Shown here: positions 12,422 to 24,393 of the stretch, one piece after another
Position numbering within the stretch: position 1 is the stretch's first letter
Layout of the letters: the number at the start of each line of letters is the position of its first letter
Assembly: GCA_021307315.1 (NCBI GenBank)
Contig: JAJSPD010000057.1
Span: 124,001 to 188,000, forward strand
Direction: 5' to 3'
Source: Bisporella sp. PMI_857
Taxonomy: Eukaryota > Ascomycota > Leotiomycetes > Helotiales > Helotiaceae
DNA length: 64,000 bases
The notes under the pieces: model-generated
Seen by the model: only the letters and a program-made list of their open reading frames with translations
The model's database searches: none
What the model was told of the DNA's origin: nothing
Position numbers and translations under genes: made by a program

Positions 12422-12959
12422 ATGATACCATGGGAGTGAAAAGCGTAGAGTACATTGCTGCGTTCTTTGGGCTATGGCGTTATAGCATATCAGGACATAT
12501 TCAGCACAGACTGATCATGTAATGATGGATGCCTTAGCCCAGGCGGGCTCCATTAAATGGGTAGCTATGTAGCTATCTCCTTACGACATGATGAAAATAA
12601 AAGAAGATGTGGATTTGGTATGAAACTTCAATATTGAGCAAGGTGTGACCATTTTTGGAATTAGAGACGTTGACATCGTGAGCATTTTACCATGTTTCGT
12701 AAACTTCCATCTGGATGAACCTTTACAACAAGTCATCCCGAATAGTCCTCCCATGACTAGTGTGCCTGGAGGAGCAGTCTAGCCGCGGGAGTTAATCCTG
12801 CAGCCTGGCGCATCGCCCCAAGCCTCGGCCAAGGCCCCAAGTTCCCCTGTCAAACCCTCAACGTCACCTCACCAAATGCAAGCTCAAAACAGCTCCATCT
12901 CACGCAGAACTATGTTGCTGTAAGCGCATCAGATATTATCAGAAAATAGAGCCATAGTC

Positions 12960-14075
12960 ATGGCACCACCAGTAGAAATAACGATACCGTCTGCGAGTCT
13001 ATCCAACACACCTAACGAAAAGCCATTTACCCTCTATAACATCACACTCCGGCTCCCGCTTCGAAGCTTTGTCGTACAAAAACGGTATTCCGACTTTCTA
13101 GACCTTCATAAATCACTCGCCAGCCTAGTAGCGGACGCACCACCAGAACCACTACCTGGAAAATCATGGTTCAAGTCTACAGCATCATCACCAGAGCTTA
13201 CAGAGACGAGGCGCGTGGCTTTGGAGAAGTACCTCCGGGCGATAGCAGAAAATCCCGATAGGAGATGGCGGGATACAAGCGTGTGGCGACAGTTCTTGAA
13301 TCTGCCAAGCAGCTCTGCAGGGAGTAGCAGTAGTGTGCGAGGGAATCTGGAGGCATCTTACCAGAGGGGTTTTGGAAATGGTGCGGCGATGGATCCGCAG
13401 GTCTGGCTAGACGTGCACCGAGAGATGAAGGAACATCTGAAAGAAGCTCGGTTATTTCTGGGGAAAAGGGATGGCGCTACGACAGCACAGGCGCAATATG
13501 AGATGGGCGCGAAAGCTAAAAGTGCTTTGGTGAAATCAGGGACGTTGTTGGGAAATCTAGAGGAAGGATTAAAGGCATTTGCAGAAGAGGAGCGCCGGAG
13601 TGGACGTCACAAGCTGGGAGAAGGAGAGTTGCGACGGCGGAGAGATCTGCTAAGTAGCGCCCGGACAGAAAAGGATGGACTCGAAAAACTAAACCTGAGT
13701 CTGGCAGTCAAGTCTCACGGCAACGGCAGCATAGTCGGCAACGCAAAAGCTACACCGCAGGATAAAGCCGATCTCTTCGGTCTTAACGTCTCGCGTCCGC
13801 CAGGGCGTGTCCTCGGCGCCCCTGTTCCAGAAACCGACAAAACGCGCGAATTGGACCATGAAGGCGTGCTACAACTACAAAAGCAGATTATGCAGGATCA
13901 GGATCTGGATGTGGAAGAGCTGACGAAGATTGTGCGAAGGCAGAAGGAGATGGGGCTTGCAATTCACAGTGAGTTGGAGCTGCAGAATGAGATGTTGGTG
14001 AGGGTGGATGAGGATGCGACCCGGGTTAAGAGGAAGATTGATATTGCTAAGAATAGGGCTGCAAAGATCTCATAG
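12960..14075 (+). CDS. VAM7: Vam7-type vacuolar SNARE with PX domain
   Basis: An intronless gene of 371 codons. The N-terminal PX domain (about residues 5-115) has VVQKRYSDFLDLHKSL, a proline-rich loop (PPEPLPGKSWF) and RRVALEKYLRAI; it binds phosphatidylinositol-3-phosphate on vacuoles and endosomes. The C-terminal Qc-SNARE motif (about 305-371) includes VEELTKIVRRQKEMGLAIHS, with the zero-layer glutamine in ELELQNEM. There is no transmembrane segment, as expected for Vam7, which is held on the membrane by PX. In yeast Vam7 acts with Vam3, Vti1, Nyv1 and HOPS in vacuole fusion. The domain order and length match the family. It lies tail-to-head after BIM1 with about 540 bases between. Confidence 0.94.
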   Translation: MAPPVEITIPSASLSNTPNEKPFTLYNITLRLPLRSFVVQKRYSDFLDLHKSLASLVADAPPEPLPGKSWFKSTASSPELTETRRVALEKYLRAIAENPDRRWRDTSVWRQFLNLPSSSAGSSSSVRGNLEASYQRGFGNGAAMDPQVWLDVHREMKEHLKEARLFLGKRDGATTAQAQYEMGAKAKSALVKSGTLLGNLEEGLKAFAEEERRSGRHKLGEGELRRRRDLLSSARTEKDGLEKLNLSLAVKSHGNGSIVGNAKATPQDKADLFGLNVSRPPGRVLGAPVPETDKTRELDHEGVLQLQKQIMQDQDLDVEELTKIVRRQKEMGLAIHSELELQNEMLVRVDEDATRVKRKIDIAKNRAAKIS

Positions 14076-14918
14076 GAATTGAGAATAGGGAGGCATGATT
14101 ATTTTGTATACGCACATATTTTGACGCAGTAGCGCACCGCAACGGACGGAGTACAAGCATGGAGTTGGAGGCTCGAATCGGTTACTTATGCCTATATTTA
14201 CCTAATAATATTGTTCATACATACCTATGGTTGAGCGTTCCTCCTTGTCCATGCCCTAAAGGCAGAGGCAGAGTATCCTGTGTATAGTCCGCTGCTCATG
14301 GCCAGCAATGGCAAAGACACCCCATTCTCAAAGTCCGAGCCGTGCTTTCTTTCCCCATCTATCAAACTCCTTCCAACTTCCCTCATTTCCCCACACAATC
14401 AGAAGTCTCCTCAAAGAAGCGCAAAAGCGAGGAGTCCACCATCGCCTAGCGAAAGCCTTTGAAACCTACGGACGGCTCACGTACGCAGCATCGTATTCAC
14501 GAGGGATATCCACAGCGCATCTTGGTGGGCCGTAGAAATCGGTACAGCTATGAATGCTTGTGGTGGCTTATATCTTTATGTTCTGATATGCAGGTAGGCG
14601 TGTTGGCCGCGAATCCAACCACAATCAAGCAAAGACGGGCGTGATTTAGTTGGCGTAACTCTTGCCACAGCTCAAGCACCACATCAGCGCTTCCCCTTAG
14701 AAGAAAGGCGAATCTCGCTTATTAAAAGGAGAACTGTCAAATCCATTATTTCTCTGACTTGCATGGCTAGTTTTGGTCCGTTTGACGGCGAGAGAATTCG
14801 AGGGGTGTTCCCCACTAAGTTGAAGTTTATAACATAGAAACACGATAACGCGTTGATGTATTTCCTTAGTCAAAGTTTAGCAAATACTCAAAAGATCCGT
14901 TACATCTTGCATCCTTTC
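14076..14918. other. convergent intergenic region
   Basis: This lies between VAM7 on the plus strand and the monooxygenase on the minus strand, so it holds two 3' ends. Short frames near 14280-14644 show no domain and overlap one another in different frames. No gene is supported. Confidence 0.45.
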
Positions 14919-16803
14919 TCAAACAGCCAAAATGCCAAACTGGTTTTCCATGCCCAAGCCCACCCTTCTCGTATCGATCTCCTCTTTCCTGTCTTTGTCT
15001 CGGGAGCTCTCACTCCTATACCCGCTACCATTGCCCTCCCATTCATTCAGAAGCTCACCAACCTTCCACGCGATCCTTTCGCTCCCCTGTCTTGCGCCCT
15101 CTAAATTTCCTGCCCCGGGTCCAATTCTCAGTCCAGCTAATCTACCAGTAATAAAGAACGGTACGTCGTCTCTCCACATCAGATCATTATTCAGGCACGG
15201 CATTCCACCCACGGCATCCACAGGAAAATTTTCCATTAATGGTTTCAGTGCATCAATGTCCATCACATCAAATTTTGAACCTGTGGCGTAGATCACATGA
15301 TCTATTTTTGGAATTTCTGCCTCTGGTTCCGTCTTTATCGACCAAGTTTGAGAATTACCGTCCCAGGATGCGGAGGAGACTTTAGTATTTTCCTTTAATT
15401 CAATATTTCCTTCCTCAACCAGCTTCAACAGAAGCTTCTTATACTCCGGTGTCAAACTTCCACCCCCTTTAGCCTCTCACATCATCTCCGCACGTTCCTC
15501 ATCACCCTCGGCGCCCCAAAAGCTCGCAAGTTGAAAGTTCTTATATTTGCCTACCCAGCTGAGGTCCAGGTCGAAATGCTTGCATTTCAGGCTACCTCTC
15601 ATGAGATGCCAGACTTTGACACCATTATTGGCGAGGAGAACGGAGACTTGGCCGCTAGTTAGACCTCCCCCAATCACCAAGACATTCGTCCTTAGCTTAT
15701 GTGAGAGCTTTGCTTTGAGGCTCGGAGGGAGAAGATTCGGGGAGAAGGCATGAGAAATGCTCCCTTTTTGGGCGATAATGGATGGCAGGGAGAAAGGGAA
15801 TGGTGGAGGAGAGGGTGGGACTCCTGCTGCGTAGATCACGATTCTAGCGATTCTCTTCCCCGTGGTTGTTCGGATGGTGAAGAGTTCGGATGTTTGGGAG
15901 TAGGAGATCGATGTTACAGTGGAGTGTTGGACAAGATTGGAGAGATGGTACCGCGTTGCGATGGTGGTGCAGTAGGAGTGAAAGAGCGGTTGAGACGGGC
16001 GATAGTAGTCTGGGCGAGCGCGTTCATCGAGATAGGCTATCTCTTGTTTGTGCCAATTACTGCATCATATTAGCGTTTCTCAGCGGATGGCTGAGGAAAG
16101 AGGGAAGAAAGATTACCCTCTCTTGCCGGCTTTCTTGCGCTGATATTTACTCAGTCCTTTCCCAACAACACCCTTAATCTCTATCAGCTCACGCTTCCTT
16201 TCCTGCTGATACGTAAATTCTAACATCCCGTTTCCATCTCTCGGACTACCAACCTTGAAAGTTAGCTTTCATCAGACGCCATTTCCCACTGGTCAACATT
16301 TGGAAAAGCAAACCCACTCAGGATGGAAAAACATCGGACTTCTCAGATGTCCGATCCTCAGCCTTTCAAACCTACTATCCCAAGCACTCATCCACTTATC
16401 TCCGCTGGCATCTAGTACACATATATCGGTGCCCCCATCTCCGTTTTCTCCTATTCCACTCAAGCCACAAGTAAAACCCGCACAGAGCCTATCTAGTGCC
16501 GTGGGGCGTCTGGACTGAGGCATAGGTTTCGTGGTGCGACGTGTGGTGGAAGCTTTCATCCAGTGGTAACGCTGATGTTCGCTGTCGGTGAACACTGCAA
16601 GATTCTTAGTATGGATTAGAGAGCAACTATATTATGGGCTCGGCAAACAAAGGGTTTCCTAGGAAATGCAATGCGTTGGACTTTGAGACTTCGCCAGACC
16701 TACGTGCTGAGGGGGTTGGTTCGCGGAGACGAGCCGCGATCGCTAGGCCACATGGGCCAGCGCCTATTATAAGGACATCGTGAATTTGTAGTGCATCTGA
16801 CAT
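14919..16803 (-). pseudogene. FAD-dependent monooxygenase, interrupted by one in-frame TGA
   Basis: Four exons (16803-16704, 16594-16314, 16253-16117, 16059-14919) join into one frame of 552 codons. They encode a flavin monooxygenase-like protein with the FAD-binding motif IIGAGPCGLAIAARL, the fungal signature HLRSPMFFHPE, ELIEIKGVVGKGLSKYQRKK, a second Rossmann motif VLVIGGGLTSGQVSVLLA, and the IYATGSKFD motif. Codon 367 (15477-15479) is TGA, between ERAEMM and EAKGGGSLTPEYKK. As I recall the family, an arginine normally stands here, so a CGA-to-TGA change is the simplest reading. Everything after it is still well conserved and in frame, including VPFFITGRLAGLRIGPGAGN. A truncated 366-residue product would lack the C-terminal third. 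The break is therefore recent, strain-specific or a sequence error. The substrate is unknown. Confidence 0.85.
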
Positions 16804-17094
16804 CTTGGTGCACAGTAGGAGAATACTTGAGTAGCAGAAGGGAAGCGAAGTCTCGAAAGCAGATGCCGCTGCAAATATTGAAGTACTTTGTAAACTGGGA
16901 CCTTGATGGGCAGGCCTTCTCTGCTGGCCGTCAAGGTTTCCACGAATACAGCGGTACACAATATCAAAAACACAACATTCCAGGAACACAAAATACAGCC
17001 ATGAATATATCGAGCATAACTCTTGCCTGACCCCACGACCATGTATTTGTACAGACTTCTATACAGTAGCACTTCTACACATCCAAATCTGTAT

Positions 17095-18892
17095 TCAAGA
17101 TTCGTCAACCCATCCTAACGCCTGTCCCATTTTGACCCTCTGGCCCTTCTCAACAGCCCAGTTCCATCCTCCCTTTCTCTTTACTTTCTCACCCATCCAT
17201 CCCTCGTCAAGACTTGGTCGTTGCCCCTTTGGTGCCTCAAAGACAAGGACGACAGTACTTCCTAGCTGGAAACCCCCCATTTCTTCACCTCGCCGTAAAG
17301 CGTGTCCGTGGAGAATAGGGCTGGCAGCTTCGTAAGTCGCCTCCGCAAATCCAGTGTATGGCTCTCCACGTGCTGCTGCCTCTTCGGCTGCACGATCTGC
17401 CGCCGTATCTGTTGTCAATGAGTTTGTGCGAAGCTCTCTATCAAAGTTGATCTTGATTGATCCAACATTGGTTGCACCAACAGGAGTAAATGAGAAAAAT
17501 CCCCATCTCCATCTTCCAAGTAGGACAACTCGCTCATTCAGTGTGAAAAGTCCAGGAAGGGTTCGTTGTAGATATGGAGACACACTGTAAAGCTCGCCAG
17601 CAAAATGCCGTCGTCTTTCAGCTACCCAAGCTGTTGGCGAATGGAATCTGTGATAGTCGCCAGGTGCTAGGTATACGACAACATAATACAAGGCTGTTCG
17701 CTTCTCCGAACTGCCTAGAGACCACCATGGCTTTTGGTTCAACGCAAGGTCGGCGCGCACCTCGGCTTCTGAGGTTGATGTCGGCTTAGTAGAAGCATCA
17801 TCAGCTTTTTGACCACGTAGCCATCCAGATTTTTTCTTGGGCCCAGAAAGCAGGCTTGGGAGGGTATACGTGATACCATTAACCGTTGCGAATTCTTCGT
17901 CGTGCTTGATAACATCTTCATCTTCAGCATGAGGGTAAGCAGTGCTTTGTTGAGGAGCTTCTTTCTGTGCATTGAAGATTCTAGCCGGGTTTAATGGATT
18001 GGGGGATGTTTCTGGTGTATCAGTTCCAAGGAGAGCATCTAGGCTATAGGTCATGCCTTTAACTTGCTCGACTTCTCCACTATCAATGATACCGAATTGA
18101 AGGACTCTACCGTCGGCTGGTGATAAAAGTGCGTTCTGATTTGGATCGAGAGGGCGCACACCTGGCTTTAACGTTCTATAGAAAAAAGATGCGAGATTTG
18201 GGAATACATGGAGATCGGGCTCTGAAACTTCTGATAGGCTGCGTATTACTTAGTACACGTCAGGAAGGGTAGCATTATATGAAGCTTACTTTACGCCGAA
18301 TATAAAGGAATATAACTTAAACCCTGGAACACGCAAATAATATGGTATCTCCAGCTCGTTGAATCTGCCCCATAACCTCGACATAGCCTTTAATGGAAGG
18401 GTAGACATTATTTGCACTTGCCTATAAACTCATCAGTCGTTGACTCTTGTATAGGAACCTTAGAACAAACCATGGTCCAGTAGGTCTAATTCTCTCTCTT
18501 CTCCTTGGTCTACCCTCCTGCTCTCGATCCTTGCCCTCTTCTCCGTTTCCACTGCTGTATAAATACCCGTCATCCTCCCATTCTTGCTGTCGTTTTAGTC
18601 TTTCCCTTTCGTTTACACGATATAATTGTCCAAGCCCAAGAAACCCAATTCCGAGTCCTACTGGAATAGGATACCACTTAATCTTAGTTTCACTGAGAGC
18701 TTTCCGTAACCGCGAACCAAAAGACCCCTTATAATCGCCATCTTTCCATAACTTCGCAGATGACGAAAATGGCCGAGCTTTATAGTATCTGCACACACAT
18801 TGTGGTTCCGGGGAAAGACCAGGAATTCGTCGAAGGGGGCGGGAGTGAGCAATATTAGTCCTCGCACATGCTACTATACGCGGTGGTGCCAT
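17095..18892 (-). CDS. PSD1: mitochondrial phosphatidylserine decarboxylase proenzyme
   Basis: The enzyme makes phosphatidylethanolamine from phosphatidylserine in the inner mitochondrial membrane. Exons 18892-18471, 18421-18290 and 18238-17095 give 565 residues. The arginine-rich N-terminus (CRYYKARPFSSSAKLW) looks like a presequence, followed by one membrane segment (WYPIPVGLGIGFLGLGQL, about residue 72-90). The catalytic part has SEPDLHVFPNLASFFYRTLK, LSPADGRVLQFG, LAPGDYHRFHSPTAW and the self-cleavage motif LGST in GGFQLGSTVVLVFE, where the serine becomes the pyruvoyl cofactor after Gly-Ser cleavage. A long insert of low conservation (about 250-320) separates LSPADGR from the PGDYHRFHSP part. 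The gene is divergent from the ubiquitin-like gene, with 419 bases between the two start codons. Confidence 0.96.
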
Positions 18893-19311
18893 TGCATTGA
18901 GACCAGACGCTGCACCGCTATGCCAATGACCAGTCTTAGTATTGATATGAGGTGCAATAGGATTTATGTATTATAGCGTGCAGCTAGGTTCGTTGTGGTC
19001 GTTTCTTTTTCTGGAACAAAATTCTAGTTGCCCTTATGACGAAATGTTTCGCCTGAACTTTATGTCTTTTATCCCGAACTTCAGCCGTGTCACTGACAGG
19101 GGAGCTGTCTTCCGAGCAAGAGGACAACAAGATCACAACTTCAACCGTCATCTTCGATAAGATCAATGCATATATGCTAAATACAGTTCAACCTTCATTT
19201 CTTCTTTGATAATACTGTTCTCTTTGTCATGATACAACTTTAGTCACAACTATATTTCCCTTCATCATCTACCTCACTGTTCCTATTTAGATATTCAGAT
19301 CTCGAGTTACC
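18893..19311. promoter_or_regulatory. shared divergent promoter region of PSD1 and the UBL gene
   Basis: These 419 bases separate two divergent start codons, so both promoters and 5' leaders must lie here or overlap. The right half (about 19190-19311) is pyrimidine-rich just before the plus-strand start, as is common in fungal leaders. I could pick no specific binding site. Confidence 0.5.
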
Positions 19312-21622
19312 ATGGCCCAATCCACAAACACGGAGCTGCCGTTAGGATCTGACGCGCCGACCAGAGAGGATGAACTACCCGAACCTCTTAAGTTCACTCT
19401 TGTAGTCGTGTCTCCTTCAGTGGGAATTACAGGTCCCCTCACATTCCCTCAACTACTGGCAACAACATCTGTTAAAGATTTGAAGGGGAAGATCCGGGAT
19501 GCGCTGCCATCGAAGCCGGCAGACGAGAATCAACGCTTAATTCACCGTGGTAGAATGCTAGCAAGAGAAGCAGAAACGATGGAAGATATATTTGGCAAGG
19601 ATACTGTTTGTGCATCTAATTGTGAGGTATTATCGACAAGCAGGGGCTAATTTGCTTGTCTAGTTAGCAAATCCAGAATCGCAAACCCTCCACCTTGTCC
19701 TGCGTCCTACTGGCCCAGATCTGCCTTCGAATCCACCATCAGTCACTCATCCAGGTCCTCAGAGAGCGCCGACGCCTTCACAGCCTTCTTTACAGCCTCC
19801 CCTACAAGCACGTCCGCAGTCAACGCCGACAATTCCAAATTATGGAGTACCCGGCCAGCAGAATTTACCTGGAATACAGCATATCCATCAACATCAGTTG
19901 CTTCACCAGGCAGATCTCGTTCAAAACGTAGCTTCCCAACACAGGCTGCAACAGTTGCAAATGGAGTTTGCGCGCCTTCAACAGGAGATGATGAGCATCG
20001 AGCAGAGATCCCGAGCACTTACAGCAGGCGTTCCTGCAATTCTCAATGGAAACATGCCAGCGGGTCAATTCCAGTTGCAGCAAACAGGATTTCAGCAACC
20101 TCAGAACACGCCGCTCACAATTCAACAATTGATTCAACAACAACAATTGAACCGCGCAAACGCTGGACGTCTTGGGGCTCAAGACTCTCTAGGCGTGAAT
20201 CCCGCTGGTCCGAGTGCTTCCGGCCGAGCGAGTCCAACTGCCCATCGCCCAGACCATACAACGACAACTACTCGTGAAGGGATTGGGCCGAATGGTGAGC
20301 GATGGCAAATAACTGTCAACGAAACTACCACGAGCTATCCCATCTCTCAGACCCATCGTCATAATCTCAACCCGCAGCAGGCATCCTTGGAAAACCTGCA
20401 TAATCTCCTTCGCCACGCTGATAGGGTCTCAGCTGCCTTTCCGACGTTACCTAACAATCTTGAACGTTCGGCTAATAACGTTGAGGCAGCCGCTACGACC
20501 ACTTCGGTATCAAACAATGTACCAAGTGCTCAATCTCAGCAGACGCAAATACATTCAGATTCGTCTCCTGAAGCTGCTACACCAGCAACAACCAATAGCT
20601 CTCCATCCTCTTCCGTCCTGCTTAACCAACCTCTCACCACCCACCCGCCTGTAGTTACAACAGCCGCGAGTAACAACCCGAGCGAAAACACTAATCCTGT
20701 AGTATATTTGCTTTCCTCGCCTCAAGGGCCACGGGCATTGCTCTTGAATGGCGCCGAGACCTTCTATAGCCCCCGCCCGTCAAGGCGGCGAGGTATATTC
20801 CCAACCTCTCCAGCTCCAGCTCAACCTCGTGGCCAGAGTCTTCCACCCCTAAATCGCCGTCCTATGAGGGCTAATCGCAGAGACGCAGCGAATGGCGAGA
20901 ACGCCGGGGAAGCAGAACCAATACTCAACGGCCATGCTGCACATGGAAATCCGGCAGCAGGGGCTTTGGGTGCTCGGATCGGTCAGGTAATCTGGCTGAT
21001 TATCCGTCTCGCGGGCTTCGTGTGGTTCTTTACCGCTGGCAGCACTGGATGGTGGCGATTCTTAATGGTTAGCGGTCTTGCGGTTGTACTCTTCATCGTC
21101 AATACGGGTATCCTCAATGGCGTTGCAGAACAGCTATGGGGTCCTGTGCGAAGGCATGTGGAAAATTTGATTCCGCTAGCCGGACCAGAAGCTGCCATGG
21201 TTCCTGCCAGAAATGCCGTCATTCCTCAACAAGGCGCAGTTGTCCAAGGGGGAGAACAGCCGCCTCGGAGGCGAAGGCGTGGCGAACTTGATGAGCGGGA
21301 GGTTGCTACGAGATTGATCGAGCAGCGACGACAAGCGAATGCTGGATGGGTGATGGCGCAAATCAGGAGGGCGGAACATGCTGCACTTCTGTTCGTTGCA
21401 AGTTTTGTGCCAGGTGTCGGAGAACGTCATATTGCAGCTAGAGAGGCAGAGGCGGCAGAGGCGGAAGCTGAGAGGCAGCGCCAAATTGAAGCTGCAGCAG
21501 CTACTGAACAGACTACTGAGGCGGGAGAGGGAAGAGAAAGCGGTGAGGTTCAGGAAAAGCGACCTGATTCACCTTCACGGACAGAGGTTGGGGAGCGAGC
21601 ACCCCCCGCAGCGGAGGCTTAG
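19312..21622 (+). CDS. ubiquitin-like domain ER membrane protein (HERP/Usa1-like)
   Basis: Two exons (19312-19605, 19664-21622) give 750 residues. The N-terminal ubiquitin-like fold (about 25-115) runs LKFTLVVVSPSVGITGPLTF, SVKDLKGKIRDAL, NQRLIHRGRMLAREAETMED and SQTLHLVLRP across the intron. A long Gln/Asn/Pro-rich middle region is largely disordered. Two hydrophobic segments near 555-605 (VIWLIIRLAGFVWFFTAG and RFLMVSGLAVVLFIVNTGIL) form a hairpin. The Ala/Glu/Arg-rich tail holds a likely amphipathic helix (REAEAAEAEAERQRQIEAAA). A UBL followed by a membrane hairpin is the layout of HERPUD and yeast Usa1, scaffolds of the Hrd1 ER-associated degradation complex. The match rests on layout, not on a specific signature. 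The intron's donor is GTTTGT; a second donor at GTATTATC is possible but would make a 37-nt intron. Confidence 0.8.
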
Positions 21623-22582
21623 TGTATATTATACTACCTGAAGAATACGATTACGGAATCTGTTCCCAGGGAGAAATCAAATGAAGCGCTTTCTCACATA
21701 TCTAAGCTAGTAGATAACTGCATCTCCCTCAGAAACTTACTTTGCCTTTCTTGTCCATTTTCTGAGATTTTCCTGGCACGGCCTAGGTGGGATGTCTCTA
21801 CTAGAATCTATACATCTAGGGCATCCATGAGACTAGTTCTCGAGCTGGGCATCTCACCTCACAAAATGTAAGTAGATATTCGCTGTCTGCCCTCATTTCA
21901 CGTCAATTTACGATTTCTTCATGCCGTACTTCAAGTACTTGCAGTAAAAATTCCACAAGGATTCCAGTTATTGGAATTAATTGTTTTTTTTTGGGTCGCT
22001 ATTAAACCTATTTTTCGGCGCTTCCGTCCTCTCCTCGTTCTAGCCTTGCCCGGCTGTCTCGATGGTCGCTGATGCTATGCTTCCAGGCAGCGTTGTTTTA
22101 AAGAGCGGGTCACAAACAAACATGGGATGCTGAAGCCATTTAGAGGCTAGGCCATAAGTGGAAGTATTTAACCACATCTTTCCAAAACATTGCCCGAGAC
22201 TTGCTACATTTTGGTATATACATAATTTCCCTCGGCAATTCCAACTTGAGCAAAAAAAAAAAGGCGACTTTCAGTAATGTCCTACCCTGTGCTCTGACTT
22301 GTGCCGGTCCCAGTCTTGACATGTTTCGAGGCACTTTATCCGGATTATCCCATTTGAAAGATGAAATTGATACCTTTCCTCGGTATAAACACAGCTCGCT
22401 ATATTATAAGCTTTGTTTGTAACACTTCAATTTTAGTAAATGATTTTTATTATCATAACTGACCCAAAAGGTTATTGCAACTGAAAAATAAACGTATCAA
22501 GCCTTAAACTTAAGCCAGTGCTAAATTAGAAACTATATTTGCCTTTTTAACCATTCTTTTCTTTTAACTTACATTTTGTATT
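21623..22582. other. convergent intergenic region
   Basis: The region lies between the UBL gene (plus) and the NLR relic (minus). It is AT-rich towards the right, with a run of A at about 22251-22262. No gene is supported. Confidence 0.45.
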
Positions 22583-24392
22583 TTACAATCGGATTCCATT
22601 TCTGGTAATAATAACACTGCTAGACCTGAGACAAAAAAAAGTACCGTTTTTCTTGGATATGGTCATCTGCAAGGTACTTGGGTTGACCCAATCCCGTGGT
22701 AAGAAGAAATGTCTCTTGATATCACTCGAGCTTGCCTCGATCCCCCATGTGCATATCCAATAATCGTGATTGAGAAACACGATCGAATTGTCCATTGTCC
22801 CAATCAATCTCTTGCATTGTCCTGAGAGATCGGTATGCCAGGAATGGGAAAGAGAAGAGGTCAAACAGATAGATATTTGTGAAAGGTTAGCGGCGTTGGC
22901 GTGAAGGATCCCATTGACAATATTCCGTTTGTCTTCTGTTAGCGTTCCACCGCGCAGAGCCAGGTTTGCCTTCACATTCGAGCTAGGCGTGACGGAATCG
23001 GGCTCCACACTCTGCATTGTACTCCAAGTATAGATGCATACTTTGTCGTGCTCAATGTAAAGTAATACCTCATGGTTCATGGGATCAGCGATCCACTTGC
23101 CACCACTTCCTTGCACTTGCAATTGGTAATAGACTTCAATTTTCTCTTTTAACTTCCACACTCGATTCTTCGCTTAGGTAGAAATCAATAACAGCGTTTC
23201 ATCACTATTGAACACGAATTGTTGAACAGCCCCATTGACTCGAATGTCAAAGCGTGGGAAAACAGCCCACTGTCCAGATTCCTTTAATGATATCCGCTTG
23301 CAAATGGCCCGACTAGAGTCATCGCTTGAGACGATGAAGCGACCGGAGTCCGACCAGGTAAGGGATATAACGGTGCTTGTTGCTGCGTGATTGCATATTT
23401 TGCGCACTTTGTCTCCGCGAAGAGATTCATAGATTATGACACTGCCACCTTCCTTACCACAACAATAATACAGGCCATCAGGGCCAGCCGAGAAGGTTGT
23501 GCATTTGCTTTGACTACTTGTATCTTGACATATCACTGGTTTTGTTGTGGCAAAGCTCTCTGCCATGCCGGAGGCGTCCTCGAGATCCCGTTCGTCTGGA
23601 CGAACAAGCATAGCGGGTTCCCAAACGTTACAAGTCGACTCTCGGGTATCATAGAATTGCTGCCCGCTAGGATTGAATCCAAATCGCGCTTACATTCATT
23701 GCCGCTGGCTAGCCGGTATATAAGCCGGAGCCCGGGAAGTGTCCATACACTCATAGCGCCGAAGATATCACTGGTTAGCAATAAATTTACGTCGAAACTA
23801 ATGGTCATTTCCCTTGCATTTATTTCATGATGTATGCCTAGCTTTGTATGTTCCTCATCATAAAAGTTCCATTCCACTATTTTAGAGCTGAGGCAAAGTA
23901 TGAGAATGGAATTCCCATCTACTTGCCACCTTACCAACTCAGTGCGCTCAATGGATTAGAGGGACTGCTGGTCCTACATCTTTGTGGCGGTCGAGAATGT
24001 GTCATGTCCTATACCGAAAGAGGCTTTCCTCACCAAGCTATTGCTGCCTTTCTGAGATCCGGGCTGATGGCCATGACACGCGGGCATCCTTGAAGTTCGC
24101 AAAGCGGGCCTTCGGCAACAAACTGAGAGATCACAATCGATGTTTTCAGGTTATAGCATGTTACCGAGCAGTCGTTCAGACCAATATAAAGTTCGTGGTC
24201 CTCAAAACCAAAAGCGATGGCTGTTGTGAGTGCTTCATTTGTTTTCAATAAGCAGAAGAGTTCCTTTCCAGATGCCAACTCCCAAATACGGTAAGCCGAG
24301 ATACCTGCCGTTGCGAGACAGGTACCAGCTTTGTTCAAGGCTATCATAGAAACATATTCCTTATGGTATATTCTCCTGGCTTCTTCGCACAT
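22583..24392 (-). pseudogene. decayed WD40 half of a second NLR-type gene
   Basis: Read in pieces, this stretch encodes the C-terminal WD40 part of a fungal NACHT-WD40 protein: EYVSMIALNKAGTCLATAGI, RIWELASGKELF, HEINAREMTISFDVNLLLTS, FGAMSVWTLPGLRLIYRL, GRFIVSSDDSSRAICKRI, and at the end KRHFFLPRDWV. It is broken by a TGA at 24030, a TAG at about 24009, a frameshift near 23945, another near 23690, and a TAA at 23174. Where I recall the family, the TGA stands for Arg and the TAG for Trp. It begins directly after the stop codon of the intact NLR and on the same strand. Its last part matches the last part of that gene (KRHFFLPRDW against KRHFFLLPEW), so it is a tandem, partial paralogue and not an extension. 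No NACHT or N-terminal domain is present. Confidence 0.85.
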
Positions 24393-24393
24393 G

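Noticed and set aside
14166..14180. A tRNA-like GGCTCGAATC motif
   Set aside because: No matching acceptor, D or anticodon arms can be folded around it. I found no tRNA gene in the window.
14932..15291. Plus-strand ORF of 119 codons
   Set aside because: It is antisense to the well-conserved last exon of the monooxygenase and has no domain of its own.
15477..15479. Selenocysteine or programmed readthrough at the TGA in the monooxygenase
   Set aside because: Ascomycetes lack the selenocysteine machinery, the aligned residue appears to be Arg, and the following bases do not match the known CTA readthrough context.
22583..24392. Reading the WD40 segments as a functional downstream gene or extra NLR exons
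   Set aside because: At least three in-frame stops and two frameshifts lie within coding blocks, not at splice borders, and the upstream gene already has its own C-terminal block.
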